64,000 nucleotides of DNA. Source: Pseudomonas fluorescens (GTDB lineage Bacteria > Pseudomonadota > Gammaproteobacteria > Pseudomonadales > Pseudomonadaceae). Where the stretch lies: contig NZ_LT907842.1 of assembly GCF_900215245.1 (NCBI RefSeq), positions 2,232,001-2,296,000 on the forward strand, in the 5' to 3' direction. Shown piece after piece: positions 15,384 to 24,775 of the stretch. The notes under the pieces were generated by a model that was not told the origin of the DNA, did not search any database, and was given only the letters and a program-made list of their open reading frames with translations. Numbering within the stretch: the stretch's first letter is position 1; the number at the start of each line of letters is the position of its first letter. The translations under genes and the position numbers were made by a program.

Positions 15384-15713
15384 ATGCAAACACTTACCCC
15401 CGACCCACCCGTCACCCCCGAAGTCTTCACCCGCCACCATCACCAACTGCACGCCGTGCTGATCGACAGCCAACCCTGGTTCAGCGCCGCTGACATCGGC
15501 CACTTGATGGGCCTGCACCTCAATCCGGCGTTACTGCGCAAACTCGACCCCGATCAACAGCACACCGTGCCCCTGATCACCCACCGCCAGTGCGCGCCGA
15601 CGTTGATGGTCAGTGAGTCTGGCGTCTACGCGCTGCTTATCTACCACTACTACCCGGAGAATCGGTGCCTGCGCCAATGGCTGACCCATGAGGTGGTGCC
15701 AGCCCTGCGCTGA
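15384..15713 (+). CDS. Short stand-alone BRO-N domain protein (prophage antirepressor-like)
   Basis: A 109-residue protein consisting of little more than one BRO-N domain: WFSAADIGHLMGL near residues 32-44, the middle VPLITHRQ region, and SESGVYALLIYHYYPENRCLRQWLTHEVVPALR at the end (here the SESGVYALL and WLTHEVVPAL motifs). BRO-N domains are usually the DNA-binding part of phage antirepressors with an additional C-terminal domain that is absent here. No other phage gene is nearby, so it is an orphan, possibly domesticated, regulator. TAGGAG at 15371-15376 is seven bases from ATG 15384. The elaborate leader upstream suggests tight control. Confidence 0.75.
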   Translation: MQTLTPDPPVTPEVFTRHHHQLHAVLIDSQPWFSAADIGHLMGLHLNPALLRKLDPDQQHTVPLITHRQCAPTLMVSESGVYALLIYHYYPENRCLRQWLTHEVVPALR

Positions 15714-15733
15714 TAGCAAAAGCCACACGAAAC

Positions 15734-15827
15734 AAATGTGGGAGCGGGCTTGCTCGCGAATGCGCAGTGTCAGTCGACTAATAAGTGACTGAACCACCGC
15801 CTTCGCGAGCAAGCCCGCTCCCACATT
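15734..15827. repeat. REPIN between the BRO-N gene and metQ
   Basis: Inverted copies starting AAATGTGGGAGCGGGCTTGC and ending CCCGCTCCCACATTT, with GCTCGCGAA and TTCGCGAGC inside. It separates two convergent genes and can act as a bidirectional transcript end. Confidence 0.88.
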
Positions 15828-15861
15828 TTTTGATCTTCGGTGTTGTGAAGATCGGGTTTGA

Positions 15862-16635
15862 TCAGAACGCCGGCAGGATCGCGCCTTTGTACTTCTCCTG
15901 GATGAATTTCTTCACTTCCGGGGTGTGCAGGGCTGCAACCAGCTTCTTCACCGCGTCCGAATCCTTGTTGTCGTCGCGCGTCACCAGGATGTTCACGTAA
16001 GGCGAGTCGTTGCCTTCGATCACCAGGGCATCCTTGGAAGGGTCCAGCTTGGCTTCCAGAGCGTAGTTGGTGTTGATCAGTGCCAGGTCGACCTGGGTCA
16101 GCACGCGCGGCAGGGTGGCGGCTTCCAGTTCGCGGAATTTCAGGCTTTTAGGGTTGCCGGTGATGTCCTTGATGGTCGACAGGATGTTGGTCGGGTCCTT
16201 CAGGGTGATCAGGTTGTGCTTGGCCAGCAGCAACAGGGCGCGGCCGCCGTTGGTGGCGTCGTTTGGAATCACCACGTTGGCGCCGTCAGGCAGATCTTCA
16301 AGTTTTTTGTATTTGCTGGAGTAGGCGCCCAGCGGCTCCAGGTGCACAGCGCCGACGCTCACCAGGTGAGTGCCCTTGGCTTTATTGAACTCGTCCAGGT
16401 ACGGCTGGTGCTGGAAGAAGTTGGCGTCCAGGCGCTTTTCGGCGACCTGTACGTTCGGCTGCACGTAGTCGGTGAAGACTTTAACCTGCAGATCTACGCC
16501 CTCTTTGGCGAGTGCAGGCTTCACGAACTCCAGGATTTCGGCGTGGGGCACCGGCGACGCGGCAACCTTGAGGGTCTCGGCGGCGTGAGCGGAAAACGCG
16601 GCAACGGCGGCGAAAGCAACCAGTAGTTTTTTCAT
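15862..16635 (-). CDS. metQ: D-methionine ABC transporter substrate-binding protein MetQ
   Basis: A 257-residue NlpA/MetQ-family periplasmic protein with a cleavable signal peptide ending in AHA; there is no lipobox cysteine, so it is probably soluble rather than a lipoprotein. Family motifs include PHAEILEF, the FTDYVQPN segment, DANFFQHQPYL and IPNDATNGGRALLLL. It captures L- or D-methionine for the MetNI transporter. AAGGAGC lies eight bases before ATG 16635. It is the last gene of metN-metI-metQ and is separated from metI by a small hairpin. Confidence 0.94.
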   Translation of the reverse strand: MKKLLVAFAAVAAFSAHAAETLKVAASPVPHAEILEFVKPALAKEGVDLQVKVFTDYVQPNVQVAEKRLDANFFQHQPYLDEFNKAKGTHLVSVGAVHLEPLGAYSSKYKKLEDLPDGANVVIPNDATNGGRALLLLAKHNLITLKDPTNILSTIKDITGNPKSLKFRELEAATLPRVLTQVDLALINTNYALEAKLDPSKDALVIEGNDSPYVNILVTRDDNKDSDAVKKLVAALHTPEVKKFIQEKYKGAILPAF

Positions 16636-16660
16636 CCAACAAGCTCCTTGTTCGGGCATT

Positions 16661-16680
16661 TGCCGGCTTTTTGGCCGGCA
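16661..16680 (-). other. Intercistronic hairpin between metI and metQ
   Basis: TGCCGG and CCGGCA (six-base arms) flank a short loop between the metI stop and the metQ ribosome binding site. Such hairpins often protect the 5' end of the binding-protein message so that it is made in excess; that role is an inference here. Confidence 0.45.
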
Positions 16681-16687
16681 ATGGCCG

Positions 16688-17362
16688 TTATTTTCGAGAA
16701 AAGTGCACCACCAGCTTGTCGCCGACGGTTTGCAGAATTTGCACCAGGATCAACAGCATCACCACGGTGACCACCATCACATCGGTCTGGAAGCGCTGGT
16801 AACCGAAACGGATCGCCAGGTCGCCCAGGCCACCGGCGCCTACGACACCGGCCATTGCCGTGTAGGAAACCAGTGTAATCGCCGTAACCGTAATCGCCGC
16901 GAAAATGCCTGGGCGCGCTTCGGGCAGCAATGCATTGACGATGATCTGGCGTGTGCTCGCGCCCATGGACTGCGTGGCTTCGATGATGCCGCGGTCCACT
17001 TCACGCAAGGCGGTTTCCACCAGGCGCGCGAAGAACGGTGTTGCGCCCACGACCAGCGGCGGAATCGCACCGGCGACACCCAGCGAGGTGCCGGTGATCA
17101 GTACGGTGAACGGAATCATCACGATCAGCAGGATGATAAACGGCAGCGAGCGCAGGATGTTCACGATCAGCGACAGCAGCGCGTACAGGCCTTTTTGTTC
17201 GAACAGTTGGCGCGGGCTGCACAGGAACAGCAGCACGCCCAGCGGCAGGCCGAGCAGTACGGTAAAGAACAGCGAGCCGAACAGCATGGTCATGGTGTCG
17301 CCGGTGGCGAGCCAGATTTCCGACCAGTCGATATTGGCGAAGAAACTCAACAGGACTTCCAT
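16688..17362 (-). CDS. metI: D-methionine ABC transporter permease MetI
   Basis: A 224-residue inner-membrane permease with five to six helices and the EAA-loop motif EALPGIFAAI-like segment (ALLPEARPGIFAAI) that docks to the ATPase. It forms the channel of the methionine importer with MetN. It overlaps the metN stop codon by one base (17362), so the two are translationally coupled. Confidence 0.94.
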   Translation of the reverse strand: MEVLLSFFANIDWSEIWLATGDTMTMLFGSLFFTVLLGLPLGVLLFLCSPRQLFEQKGLYALLSLIVNILRSLPFIILLIVMIPFTVLITGTSLGVAGAIPPLVVGATPFFARLVETALREVDRGIIEATQSMGASTRQIIVNALLPEARPGIFAAITVTAITLVSYTAMAGVVGAGGLGDLAIRFGYQRFQTDVMVVTVVMLLILVQILQTVGDKLVVHFSRK

Positions 17363-18369
17363 TAGCGCAGAACCTCCATGTGGACGTCTGCCGCGGTAAA
17401 GCGGGCGAAGGCGGCTTCCATGTCCCCACCGGTCACGGCGAGGGTCAGTTGGCCGTAAGGAATATCTTTAATGCGGTCGATACGACCGGCGAGGATGCTG
17501 TAGTCCACACCCGTTTCGCGGGCGACGGTGCCCAGCAGCGGCGCGTAGGTCGCTTCGCCCTGGAAAGTCAGGCGCACGATGCGGCCCGGCACATGCGCGA
17601 AGTCATCGCGCTGTTCGCTTTCGTCGATTTGATCGGCTTCTTGCACGAAGCGCTTGGTGGTCGGGTGCTTGGGGTGCAGGAACACATCGGCCACCGAGCC
17701 TTGCTCGACAATCACGCCGGCGTCCATCACGGCCACTTGGTCGCAGACGCGGCGGATCACGTCCATCTCATGGGTGATCAACACGATGGTCAGCTTCAGC
17801 TCGCGGTTGATCTCGGCCAACAGTTGCAACACCGAGGCGGTGGTCTGCGGGTCGAGGGCGCTGGTGGCTTCGTCGCACAGCAGGATCTTCGGCTTGGTCG
17901 CCAGGGCGCGGGCGATGCCGACGCGCTGCTTCTGGCCGCCGGACAACTGCGCCGGGTACTTCTTGGCGTGGTCCGACAGGCCGACACGGGCGAGCAATTC
18001 AGCCACGCGTACGTCGATTTCCTTGCGCGACAATTCGCCGGCCAGGGTCAGTGGCAGCGCGACGTTGTCGGCAACGGTCTTGGACGCGAGCAGGTTGAAG
18101 TGCTGGAAGATCATCCCGACTTGCTGGCGGAAACGGCGCAGGCCATTGGCGTCCAGGGCAGTGACTTCTTCGCCGTCGACGTTGATCTGGCCACCGCTGG
18201 GTTGCTCCAGGCGGTTGATTAGACGCAGCAGGGTACTTTTTCCCGCGCCGGAGTGGCCAATCAGGCCGAACACCTGGCCGTTTTCGACACGCAGGCTGGT
18301 GGGATGCAGCGCGGGGATTTCCTTACCGGCGACGCGGTAGGTTTTATGGACGTTATGAAACTCGATCAC
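17362..18369 (-). CDS. metN: D-methionine ABC transporter ATP-binding protein MetN
   Basis: A 335-residue ATPase. Walker [10 protein letters not shown] is near residues 37-45, followed by signature [15 protein letters not shown] and Walker [14 protein letters not shown]. The C-terminal 90 residues form the NIL (ACT-like) domain that binds methionine and inhibits transport when the amino acid is abundant inside. First gene of the metNIQ operon; its promoter lies in the region shared with katE. Confidence 0.95.
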   Translation of the reverse strand: MIEFHNVHKTYRVAGKEIPALHPTSLRVENGQVFGLIGHSGAGKSTLLRLINRLEQPSGGQINVDGEEVTALDANGLRRFRQQVGMIFQHFNLLASKTVADNVALPLTLAGELSRKEIDVRVAELLARVGLSDHAKKYPAQLSGGQKQRVGIARALATKPKILLCDEATSALDPQTTASVLQLLAEINRELKLTIVLITHEMDVIRRVCDQVAVMDAGVIVEQGSVADVFLHPKHPTTKRFVQEADQIDESEQRDDFAHVPGRIVRLTFQGEATYAPLLGTVARETGVDYSILAGRIDRIKDIPYGQLTLAVTGGDMEAAFARFTAADVHMEVLR

Positions 18370-18479
18370 GTAGCGAACCTTGTGGGGCGCATGGAAAAGG
18401 GATCAGCGGTTAGCCGGGCGCGCATTTTAGCCTGTCCGTATAGCGTTTCTTAGCATTTATTTCGCATTCAACCAGCGAT

Positions 18480-18508
18480 TTGGCAATAACGCGATCAAAG
18501 GTCATAAA
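18480..18508 (+). promoter_or_regulatory. Candidate promoter for a short transcript upstream of katE
   Basis: TTGGCA at 18480-18485 and CATAAA at 18503-18508 are 17 bases apart. A transcript starting near 18515 would end at the terminator at 18558-18583, giving about 70 bases. Confidence 0.35.
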
Positions 18509-18512
18509 AAAG

Positions 18513-18583
18513 GAACGGTGCAAAACCGCGTCAGTCACTACTTAAGCAACTCGATTTCCCAGGTGCCGTGCCTGGGGTTTTTT
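18513..18583 (+). ncRNA. Possible small RNA or attenuated leader upstream of katE
   Basis: Bounded by the candidate promoter at 18480-18508 and an intrinsic terminator at the right. It can form a small hairpin CGGT/ACCG near its 5' end and has a single-stranded A/T-rich middle. I do not recognise a named sRNA. It may be an independent RNA or the prematurely terminated katE leader. Confidence 0.3.
18558..18583 (+). terminator. Intrinsic terminator 53 bases upstream of katE
   Basis: CCCAGG (18558-18563) and CCTGGG (18571-18576) with a seven-base loop are followed by G and TTTTTT (18578-18583). It reads in the + direction, where no gene lies immediately upstream because metN is divergent. Confidence 0.7.
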
Positions 18584-18636
18584 GCTCAAACGCGCCGGGG
18601 ACCGCTCTGGCTACTTTGAATAAGGAGTTTTGTCTG

Positions 18637-20778
18637 ATGAGTACCAAGAAGCCAGCTACCCCGCCGAAGAGTGAGCTCGCGGGCACCGATACCCTGGACC
18701 GTGGCAACACCAACGCCAAGTTGCAGGCCCTGGAGGAATTCCGCTCAGATGCAACCGGCCAGGCGCTGCGCACCAACCAAGGCGTCAAGATTGCCGATAA
18801 CCAGAACACCCTGAAAGTCGGTGCCCGTGGCCCTTCGCTGCTGGAAGACTTCATCATGCGTGAAAAAATCACGCACTTTGACCATGAGCGTATTCCGGAG
18901 CGCATCGTGCATGCCCGTGGTACGGGCGCCCATGGTTATTTCCAGACTTACGAGAACCATTCGGCGCTGAGCAAGGCCGGTTTCCTGCGTAACCCCGAGC
19001 ATAAAACCCCGGTGTTCGTGCGCTTCTCTACGGTGCAGGGCCCGCGTGGTTCGGGCGATACCGTGCGTGACGTGCGCGGTTTTGCCGTGAAGTTTTTCAC
19101 CGACGAAGGCAACTTCGACTTGGTGGGCAACAACATGCCAGTGTTTTTCATTCAGGACGCGATCAAGTTTCCGGACTTCGTGCACGCGGTAAAACCAGAG
19201 CCACATAACGAGATTCCTACCGGCGGCTCGGCCCATGACACGTTCTGGGATTTCGTCTCGCTGCAGCCGGAATCGGCGCACATGGTGCTGTGGGCGATGT
19301 CCGATCGTGCCATCCCAAAAAGCCTGCGCGCCATGCAGGGCTTTGGCATCCACACCTTCCGCCTGATCAATACCGAAGGTAAGTCGAGCTTCGTCAAATT
19401 CCACTGGCACCCAAAAGTCGGCACCTGCTCCCTGGTGTGGGACGAGGCGCAGAAGCTTGCCGGTAAAGACACCGATTACCACCGTCGTGACCTGTGGGAA
19501 GCGATTGAGAGCGGCGACTACCCTGAGTGGGAATTGGGTGTGCAAATCGTGGCCGAAGAAGACGAGCACAAATTCGACTTCGACCTGCTCGACCCGACCA
19601 AAATCATCCCCGAGGAACTGGTGCCGATTACCCCGTTGGGCAAGATGGTGCTTAACCGTAACCCGGACAACTTCTTCGCCGAAGTCGAGCAGGTCGCGTT
19701 TTGCCCAGGCCACATCGTGCCGGGTATCGATTTCACCAACGACCCCTTGCTGCAAGGCCGTCTGTTCTCCTACACCGATACCCAGATCAGCCGTCTCGGT
19801 GGCCCTAACTTTCATGAGTTGCCGATCAACCGGCCGGTCACGCCGTTCCATAACGGCCAGCGCGACGCCCAGCACCGCACGGTGATCGACAAGGGCCGTG
19901 CGGCCTACGAGCCGAACTCGATTGACGGCGGTTGGCCGAAAGAGACGCCACCGGCTGCTCAGGATGGCGGGTTCGAGACCTACTACGAGCGCGTCGATGC
20001 CAATAAGGTGCGTGAACGCAGTGAGTCGTTCGGGGACCACTTCTCCCAGGCCACGCTGTTTTTCCACAGCATGAGCCACCACGAGAAAGAGCACATCATC
20101 GCGGCCTACAGCTTCGAGTTGGGCAAGGTGGAACGCGAGTTTATCCGCGCCCGTCAGGTCAACGAGATCCTGGCCAATATCGACCTGGAGCTGGCCAAGC
20201 GCGTTGCGCAAAACCTCGGGTTGCCGGCGCCGACCAAAGGCACCGTACCGCCGCGTAAGACCTCGCTGAAAGCGTCGCCGGCGTTGAGTCAGGTGAACTT
20301 GCTGTCGGGCGATATCAAGACGCGCAAAGTCGCGATCCTTGCGGCGAATGGCGTGGACGGTGCGGCGATTGATGCAATCAAGAAGGCGCTGGAAGCCGAA
20401 GGGGCGCACGCCAAACTGCTGGGGCCGACGTCGGCACCGGTGAAGACTGCAGATGGCAAGAGCCTGGCGGTGGATGCGTCGATGGAAGGCATGCCGTCGA
20501 TTGCGTTTGACGCGGTGTTCGTACCGGGTGGCAAGGAGTCGATCAAGGCGTTGAGCGGCGATGGCGTGGCGTTGCACTTCCTGCTGGAGGCGTACAAGCA
20601 TCTGAAGGCGATCACGGTTGCCAGCGATGCCAAGCCGCTGCTGGATCAGCTCAAGCTTGAGGCGGATGCGGGGTTGATCGTGGGGTCGGATGCCAAGGCG
20701 TTCAAGGCATTCTTTGCGGCGATTGCGCAGCACCGGGTCTGGGACCGTGAGCCTAAGGCTAAGGCGATTCCGGCTTAA
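18637..20778 (+). CDS. katE: Large-subunit catalase HPII with C-terminal DJ-1/PfpI-like domain
   Basis: A 713-residue monofunctional haem catalase that dismutates H2O2. The catalytic histidine lies in [11 protein letters not shown] (His92), the distal asparagine in [10 protein letters not shown], and the haem-ligand tyrosine in [13 protein letters not shown]. The last 150 residues or so (from [12 protein letters not shown]) form the flavodoxin/DJ-1-like domain typical of HPII, giving the long form of the enzyme. ATG 18637 is preceded by TAAGGAG at 18621-18627; an upstream in-frame GTG would run through the terminator and is rejected. Usually RpoS-controlled in related bacteria. Confidence 0.96.
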   Translation: MSTKKPATPPKSELAGTDTLDRGNTNAKLQALEEFRSDATGQALRTNQGVKIADNQNTLKVGARGPSLLEDFIMREKITHFDHERIPERIVHARGTGAHGYFQTYENHSALSKAGFLRNPEHKTPVFVRFSTVQGPRGSGDTVRDVRGFAVKFFTDEGNFDLVGNNMPVFFIQDAIKFPDFVHAVKPEPHNEIPTGGSAHDTFWDFVSLQPESAHMVLWAMSDRAIPKSLRAMQGFGIHTFRLINTEGKSSFVKFHWHPKVGTCSLVWDEAQKLAGKDTDYHRRDLWEAIESGDYPEWELGVQIVAEEDEHKFDFDLLDPTKIIPEELVPITPLGKMVLNRNPDNFFAEVEQVAFCPGHIVPGIDFTNDPLLQGRLFSYTDTQISRLGGPNFHELPINRPVTPFHNGQRDAQHRTVIDKGRAAYEPNSIDGGWPKETPPAAQDGGFETYYERVDANKVRERSESFGDHFSQATLFFHSMSHHEKEHIIAAYSFELGKVEREFIRARQVNEILANIDLELAKRVAQNLGLPAPTKGTVPPRKTSLKASPALSQVNLLSGDIKTRKVAILAANGVDGAAIDAIKKALEAEGAHAKLLGPTSAPVKTADGKSLAVDASMEGMPSIAFDAVFVPGGKESIKALSGDGVALHFLLEAYKHLKAITVASDAKPLLDQLKLEADAGLIVGSDAKAFKAFFAAIAQHRVWDREPKAKAIPA

Positions 20779-20802
20779 GCTTTTGGTTGTTTGTTAGACC
20801 TC

Positions 20803-20870
20803 TATCGGGAGCAAGCCCCCTCCCACATTTGGAATGCATTTCAAATGTGGGAGGGGGCTTGCTCCCGATA
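20803..20870. repeat. 68-base palindrome, CGGGAGCAAGCCCCCTCCCACATTT type REPIN
   Basis: TATCGGGAGCAAGCCCCCTC at the left is exactly complementary to the right end at 20851-20870, with only a few bases at the centre. It belongs to a different REP sub-type from the others (GGGGGCTTGCTCCC core). It lies between convergent katE and the PA5502-like gene and can terminate both. Confidence 0.85.
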
Positions 20871-20873
20871 GCT

Positions 20874-21593
20874 TTATTGCACCTTGCGCGGAATCAGCAC
20901 AACCTGCGCCGGAATACGTTTCAAGATCTGCCGGTGAATCTTCAGGTCATACCCCGAATCAATTCGCTTCACCCGTTTGGTCAGCAACGTGGCCAACCAT
21001 GGGTAATCCTGCGTGCGCGGGGCCTGGATGCTCACGTCGCACTGGTAATTCACCACGTCGGTGGCGATCGCATCCAACTGATGGCGAAGTTCTTCGATGT
21101 CAGTGAGGTTCAGCGCCACGGTGGTGCTTTGCGCGGCAGGGTCGATGACCTTGGCCGCTGGCTTGGCTTCGGCCGCTTTCAGGGCGGCTTCGGCTTTATC
21201 CAGCTCGACTTTGCGGGCGTGGCTGATGGCACTGTTCACGCCGCCGGTGAGCGCCGGGGCCTTGGGCATCAGCGCGCGGGCACGGCTCAGGGCGGTCGCG
21301 GCAGCGTTGACGTCACCTTTTTGCAGCACGATCTGGCTGCGCTGCAGGTAGGCTTCGGCCAATTGGCGCTGGTAAGGCTCCAGGGTCGGGTCGTTAGGCG
21401 ATTGGGCCTGCAAGGCGGCAAGCTCGTCTTCGGCGGTCGCCAGTTCGCTGCTGGCCAGGTTTTGCTCCAGCTGCGCGATTGCCGCAGCGCGTGTGTCCGG
21501 TACCTCGGTGGCAGCGGGCGGTGTGCTTTGACAGGCGCCCAGCAGCAGGGAAAATGCGGCAAGGAGCAGATAACGGACGTTGAACGGCTTCAT
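20874..21593 (-). CDS. PA5502-family lipoprotein
   Basis: A 239-residue protein with a lipobox (LLGAC, Cys at about residue 21) and a helical, alanine-rich middle that looks like TPR-type or coiled repeats (AEDELAALQAQSPNDP, AEAYLQRSQIVLQKGD). The C-terminal part is mixed and ends IPAQVVLIPRKVQ. It probably sits on the inner leaflet of the outer membrane. The same gene is next to the zinc-uptake genes in other pseudomonads, but I know of no function. Confidence 0.8.
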   Translation of the reverse strand: MKPFNVRYLLLAAFSLLLGACQSTPPAATEVPDTRAAAIAQLEQNLASSELATAEDELAALQAQSPNDPTLEPYQRQLAEAYLQRSQIVLQKGDVNAAATALSRARALMPKAPALTGGVNSAISHARKVELDKAEAALKAAEAKPAAKVIDPAAQSTTVALNLTDIEELRHQLDAIATDVVNYQCDVSIQAPRTQDYPWLATLLTKRVKRIDSGYDLKIHRQILKRIPAQVVLIPRKVQ

Positions 21594-21630
21594 TCCTGCG
21601 ACTCTCTATTTGCGCAAAAAGCGAGCAAGT

Positions 21631-22411
21631 CTACACCCCTCGACGGGGCAGGACAAAACTCAGCAGAAAGAGGGCGGCCGCCGTGACTACAATCGACGGC
21701 CCGGCCGGCGTGTCCTTGAACCAGGACAGCGCCAGGCCCCCGCACACCGCAAGCATCCCCAGCAGGCTGGCGCCGATCGCCATCTGCTCGGGTGAGCGAG
21801 CGTGGCGCTGGGCAGCGGCTGCGGGAATGATCAGCAGCGACGTGATCAACAATACGCCGACAATCTTCATCGCGACAGCGATCACCACTGCGATCAATAG
21901 CATCAGGGTCATGCGCAGGGCCGGTACGGGCAAACCTTCCACGGTGGCCAGCTCTTCATGCACGGTGATCGCCAGCAATGGGCGCCACAGCGCTACCAGC
22001 AACACCAGCACGGCGGCGCTGCCGCCGAGGATCCAGGCAAGGTCAGTCGGGCTGATCGCCAGCAGGTCGCCGAACAGGTAGGCCATCAGGTCGATGCGCA
22101 CTTCATGCATGAAGCTCAGCACCACCAGGCCCAGGGACAAGGTGCTCGGCGCGAGGATGCCGAGCAGGGTGTCGGAGGCCAGCGGCTGGCGCTGTTGCAG
22201 GGTCACCAGCAGCACCGCCAGCAGCAGGCAGCCCACCGTCACGGCGATGGTCGGGCTCACATCCAGCAAAAAGCCCATGGCCACGCCCAGCAGCGCGGCG
22301 TGCGACAACGTGTCGCCAAAATAGGCCATGCGCCGCCAAACCACGAACGAGCCCAATGGGCCCGCCACCAGTGCCAAAGCCAAGCCTGCCAGCAGGGCGT
22401 AGAGCAGAAAA

Positions 22412-22419
<8 letters not shown>
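21631..22419 (-). CDS. znuB: Zinc ABC transporter permease ZnuB
   Basis: A 262-residue permease with seven to eight helices, of the ABC-3 metal family. The start [13 protein letters not shown] at 22419 matches homologues; an ATG at 22437 has no ribosome binding site. GGAGAT lies about eleven bases before 22419. It overlaps the end of znuC by eight bases, so both are translated together. It forms the zinc channel with ZnuC. Confidence 0.94.
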
Positions 22420-23196
<777 letters not shown>

Positions 23197-23197
<1 letters not shown>

Positions 23198-23679
23198 CAA
23201 GCCCCCTGGCAGCCCGAGCAAAGCCCGACCACTTCGACCGTTTGCCCTTCAACTTTGAAGCCAACCTCGGCAGAGCTCTTGATGATGGCGTCGCTGATGC
23301 TTTTTTGTTCAAGCTCGATGGCCGCGTGGCACTCGCGGCAGATCAGGAACTGGCCCTGATGCGCGTGTTCCGGGTGGTTGCAGCCGACAAAGGCGTTGAG
23401 TGAGGCGATGCGGTGCACCAGGCCGTTTTCCAACAGGAAATCCAGCGCGCGGTACACCGTCGGCGGCGCGGCGCGGCGGCCATCCTGCTCGCTGAGCACG
23501 CCAAGAATGTCATAGGCGCCCAGCGGCTTGTGGCTCTGCCACACCAACTCCAGCACGCGGCGACGCAGCGCAGTCAGGCGCAGGCCTTGGCGTGCGCACA
23601 GGGTATCAGCCTCCGACAGCGCGGTATGCACGCAGTGAGAGTGGTCGTGGGGACGGCTGGCAAGCGGTGTAATAGGCAT
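23197..23679 (-). CDS. zur: Zinc uptake regulator Zur (Fur family)
   Basis: A 160-residue Fur-family repressor with an N-terminal winged helix ([16 protein letters not shown], then [14 protein letters not shown]) and a dimerisation domain holding structural-zinc cysteines in CRECH and CSGCQ. It represses zinc uptake when zinc is sufficient. First gene of zur-znuC-znuB; it is divergent from znuA, so one operator region could control both sides. Confidence 0.94.
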
Positions 23680-23706
23680 GAGCGGCGACAGACATTTGAT
23701 AGAGAC

Positions 23707-23719
23707 GTTATTATGTTAC
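23707..23719. promoter_or_regulatory. Candidate Zur operator between zur and znuA
   Basis: GTTATTATGTTAC resembles the core of the Zur box (GTTATANTATAAC), with three mismatches. Its position 27 bases from the zur start and about 27 bases from znuA suits control of both genes. Confidence 0.4.
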
Positions 23720-23746
23720 CCGTTCCTACGCCATTGAGTGGTCATC

Positions 23747-24667
23747 GTGTCCCGACTTTTTCCCGTTTTTGTCGTATTTGTCACCAGTTTGTTCATCGCC
23801 GGGGCTGCTCAAGCCGAGGTCAAGGTGCTGACCAGCATCAAGCCGTTGCAGTTGATCGCCGCGGCGGTGCAGGACGGTGTGGCCATTCCGGAGGTGTTAT
23901 TGCCGCCCGGCGCTTCGCCGCACAACTATGCCTTGCGCCCATCCGACGTACGGCGTGTGCAGTCGGTGGACCTGTTGTATTGGATCGGCCCGGACATGGA
24001 GAGCTTCCTGCCGCGCGTGCTCAAGGGGCGTAGCCTGCCGACCGTGGCGGTACAGGACCTTGCGGGCATGAAGCTGCGCCGTTTCGCCGAAGATAGCCAC
24101 TCGCATGCCGAGGATGCCGACGAACATGATCACGATCACCGCCCAGGCAGCCTGGATGCGCATTTGTGGCTGTCCACCGTGAACGCTCGCGTCATTGCGG
24201 CGCGCATGGCGGCTGACCTCAGCACGGCCGACCCGGCCAATGCCGCGCGCTATCAGAGCAACGTGAAGGCGTTCGATGAGCGTCTGGATGCATTGGATGC
24301 GCGCCTGAAGGCTCGGTTGGCGAGTGTGGGGGACAAGCCTTACTTCGTCTTCCACGAGGCCTTTGATTACTTCGAAGACGCTTACGGGCTCAAGCACACT
24401 GGCGTGTTCAGCGTCGCCGCCGAAGTACAGCCAGGCGCCCAGCATGTGGCGGCGATGCGCACGCGGTTGCAGGAAGTGGGTAAGACCTGCGTGTTCAGCG
24501 AGCCGCCCTTGCGCCCGCGCCTGGCCGAGACGCTGGTCGCCGGTTTGCCGGTGAAATTGGCGGAGCTGGATGCGTTGGGCGGTTACACGCCGGCTACGGC
24601 GCAGGGTTATGAGCAGGTGCTGGAGAAGTTGGGGAATGACCTGGCCGGGTGCCTGGAATCACTCTAA
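23747..24667 (+). CDS. znuA: Zinc ABC transporter substrate-binding protein ZnuA
   Basis: A 306-residue periplasmic zinc-binding protein with a signal peptide ending in AQA. A charged histidine-rich loop (SHSHAEDADEHDHDH) follows the first third, as in ZnuA, and zinc-ligand histidines are in SPHNYALRPSD, DAHLWLST and FHEAFDYF. GTG 23747 corresponds to the N-terminus of homologues (SRLFP); GTG 23738 is an alternative with GAG-rich DNA before it. Transcribed away from zur. A REPIN follows. Confidence 0.92.
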   Translation: MSRLFPVFVVFVTSLFIAGAAQAEVKVLTSIKPLQLIAAAVQDGVAIPEVLLPPGASPHNYALRPSDVRRVQSVDLLYWIGPDMESFLPRVLKGRSLPTVAVQDLAGMKLRRFAEDSHSHAEDADEHDHDHRPGSLDAHLWLSTVNARVIAARMAADLSTADPANAARYQSNVKAFDERLDALDARLKARLASVGDKPYFVFHEAFDYFEDAYGLKHTGVFSVAAEVQPGAQHVAAMRTRLQEVGKTCVFSEPPLRPRLAETLVAGLPVKLAELDALGGYTPATAQGYEQVLEKLGNDLAGCLESL

Positions 24668-24684
24668 CCGCCGCCGCGTAACCC

Positions 24685-24759
24685 ATGTGGGAGCAGGCTT
24701 GCCCGCGATGGCGATGTGTCAGTCGACACCGCTATCGCAGGCAAGCCCGCTCCCACATA
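24685..24759. repeat. REPIN between znuA and thrB
   Basis: Inverted copies ATGTGGGAGCAGGCTTGCCC and GGCAAGCCCGCTCCCACAT flank a short spacer between two convergent genes. Confidence 0.85.
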
Positions 24760-24775
24760 TTTACCGAGCAGGTCT

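Noticed and set aside
18745..20733. A 662-codon open frame antisense to katE
   Set aside because: High-GC coding DNA commonly leaves long antisense frames. It has no ribosome binding site and its product looks like a reading shadow (His/Arg/Gln-rich), while katE has full family motifs.
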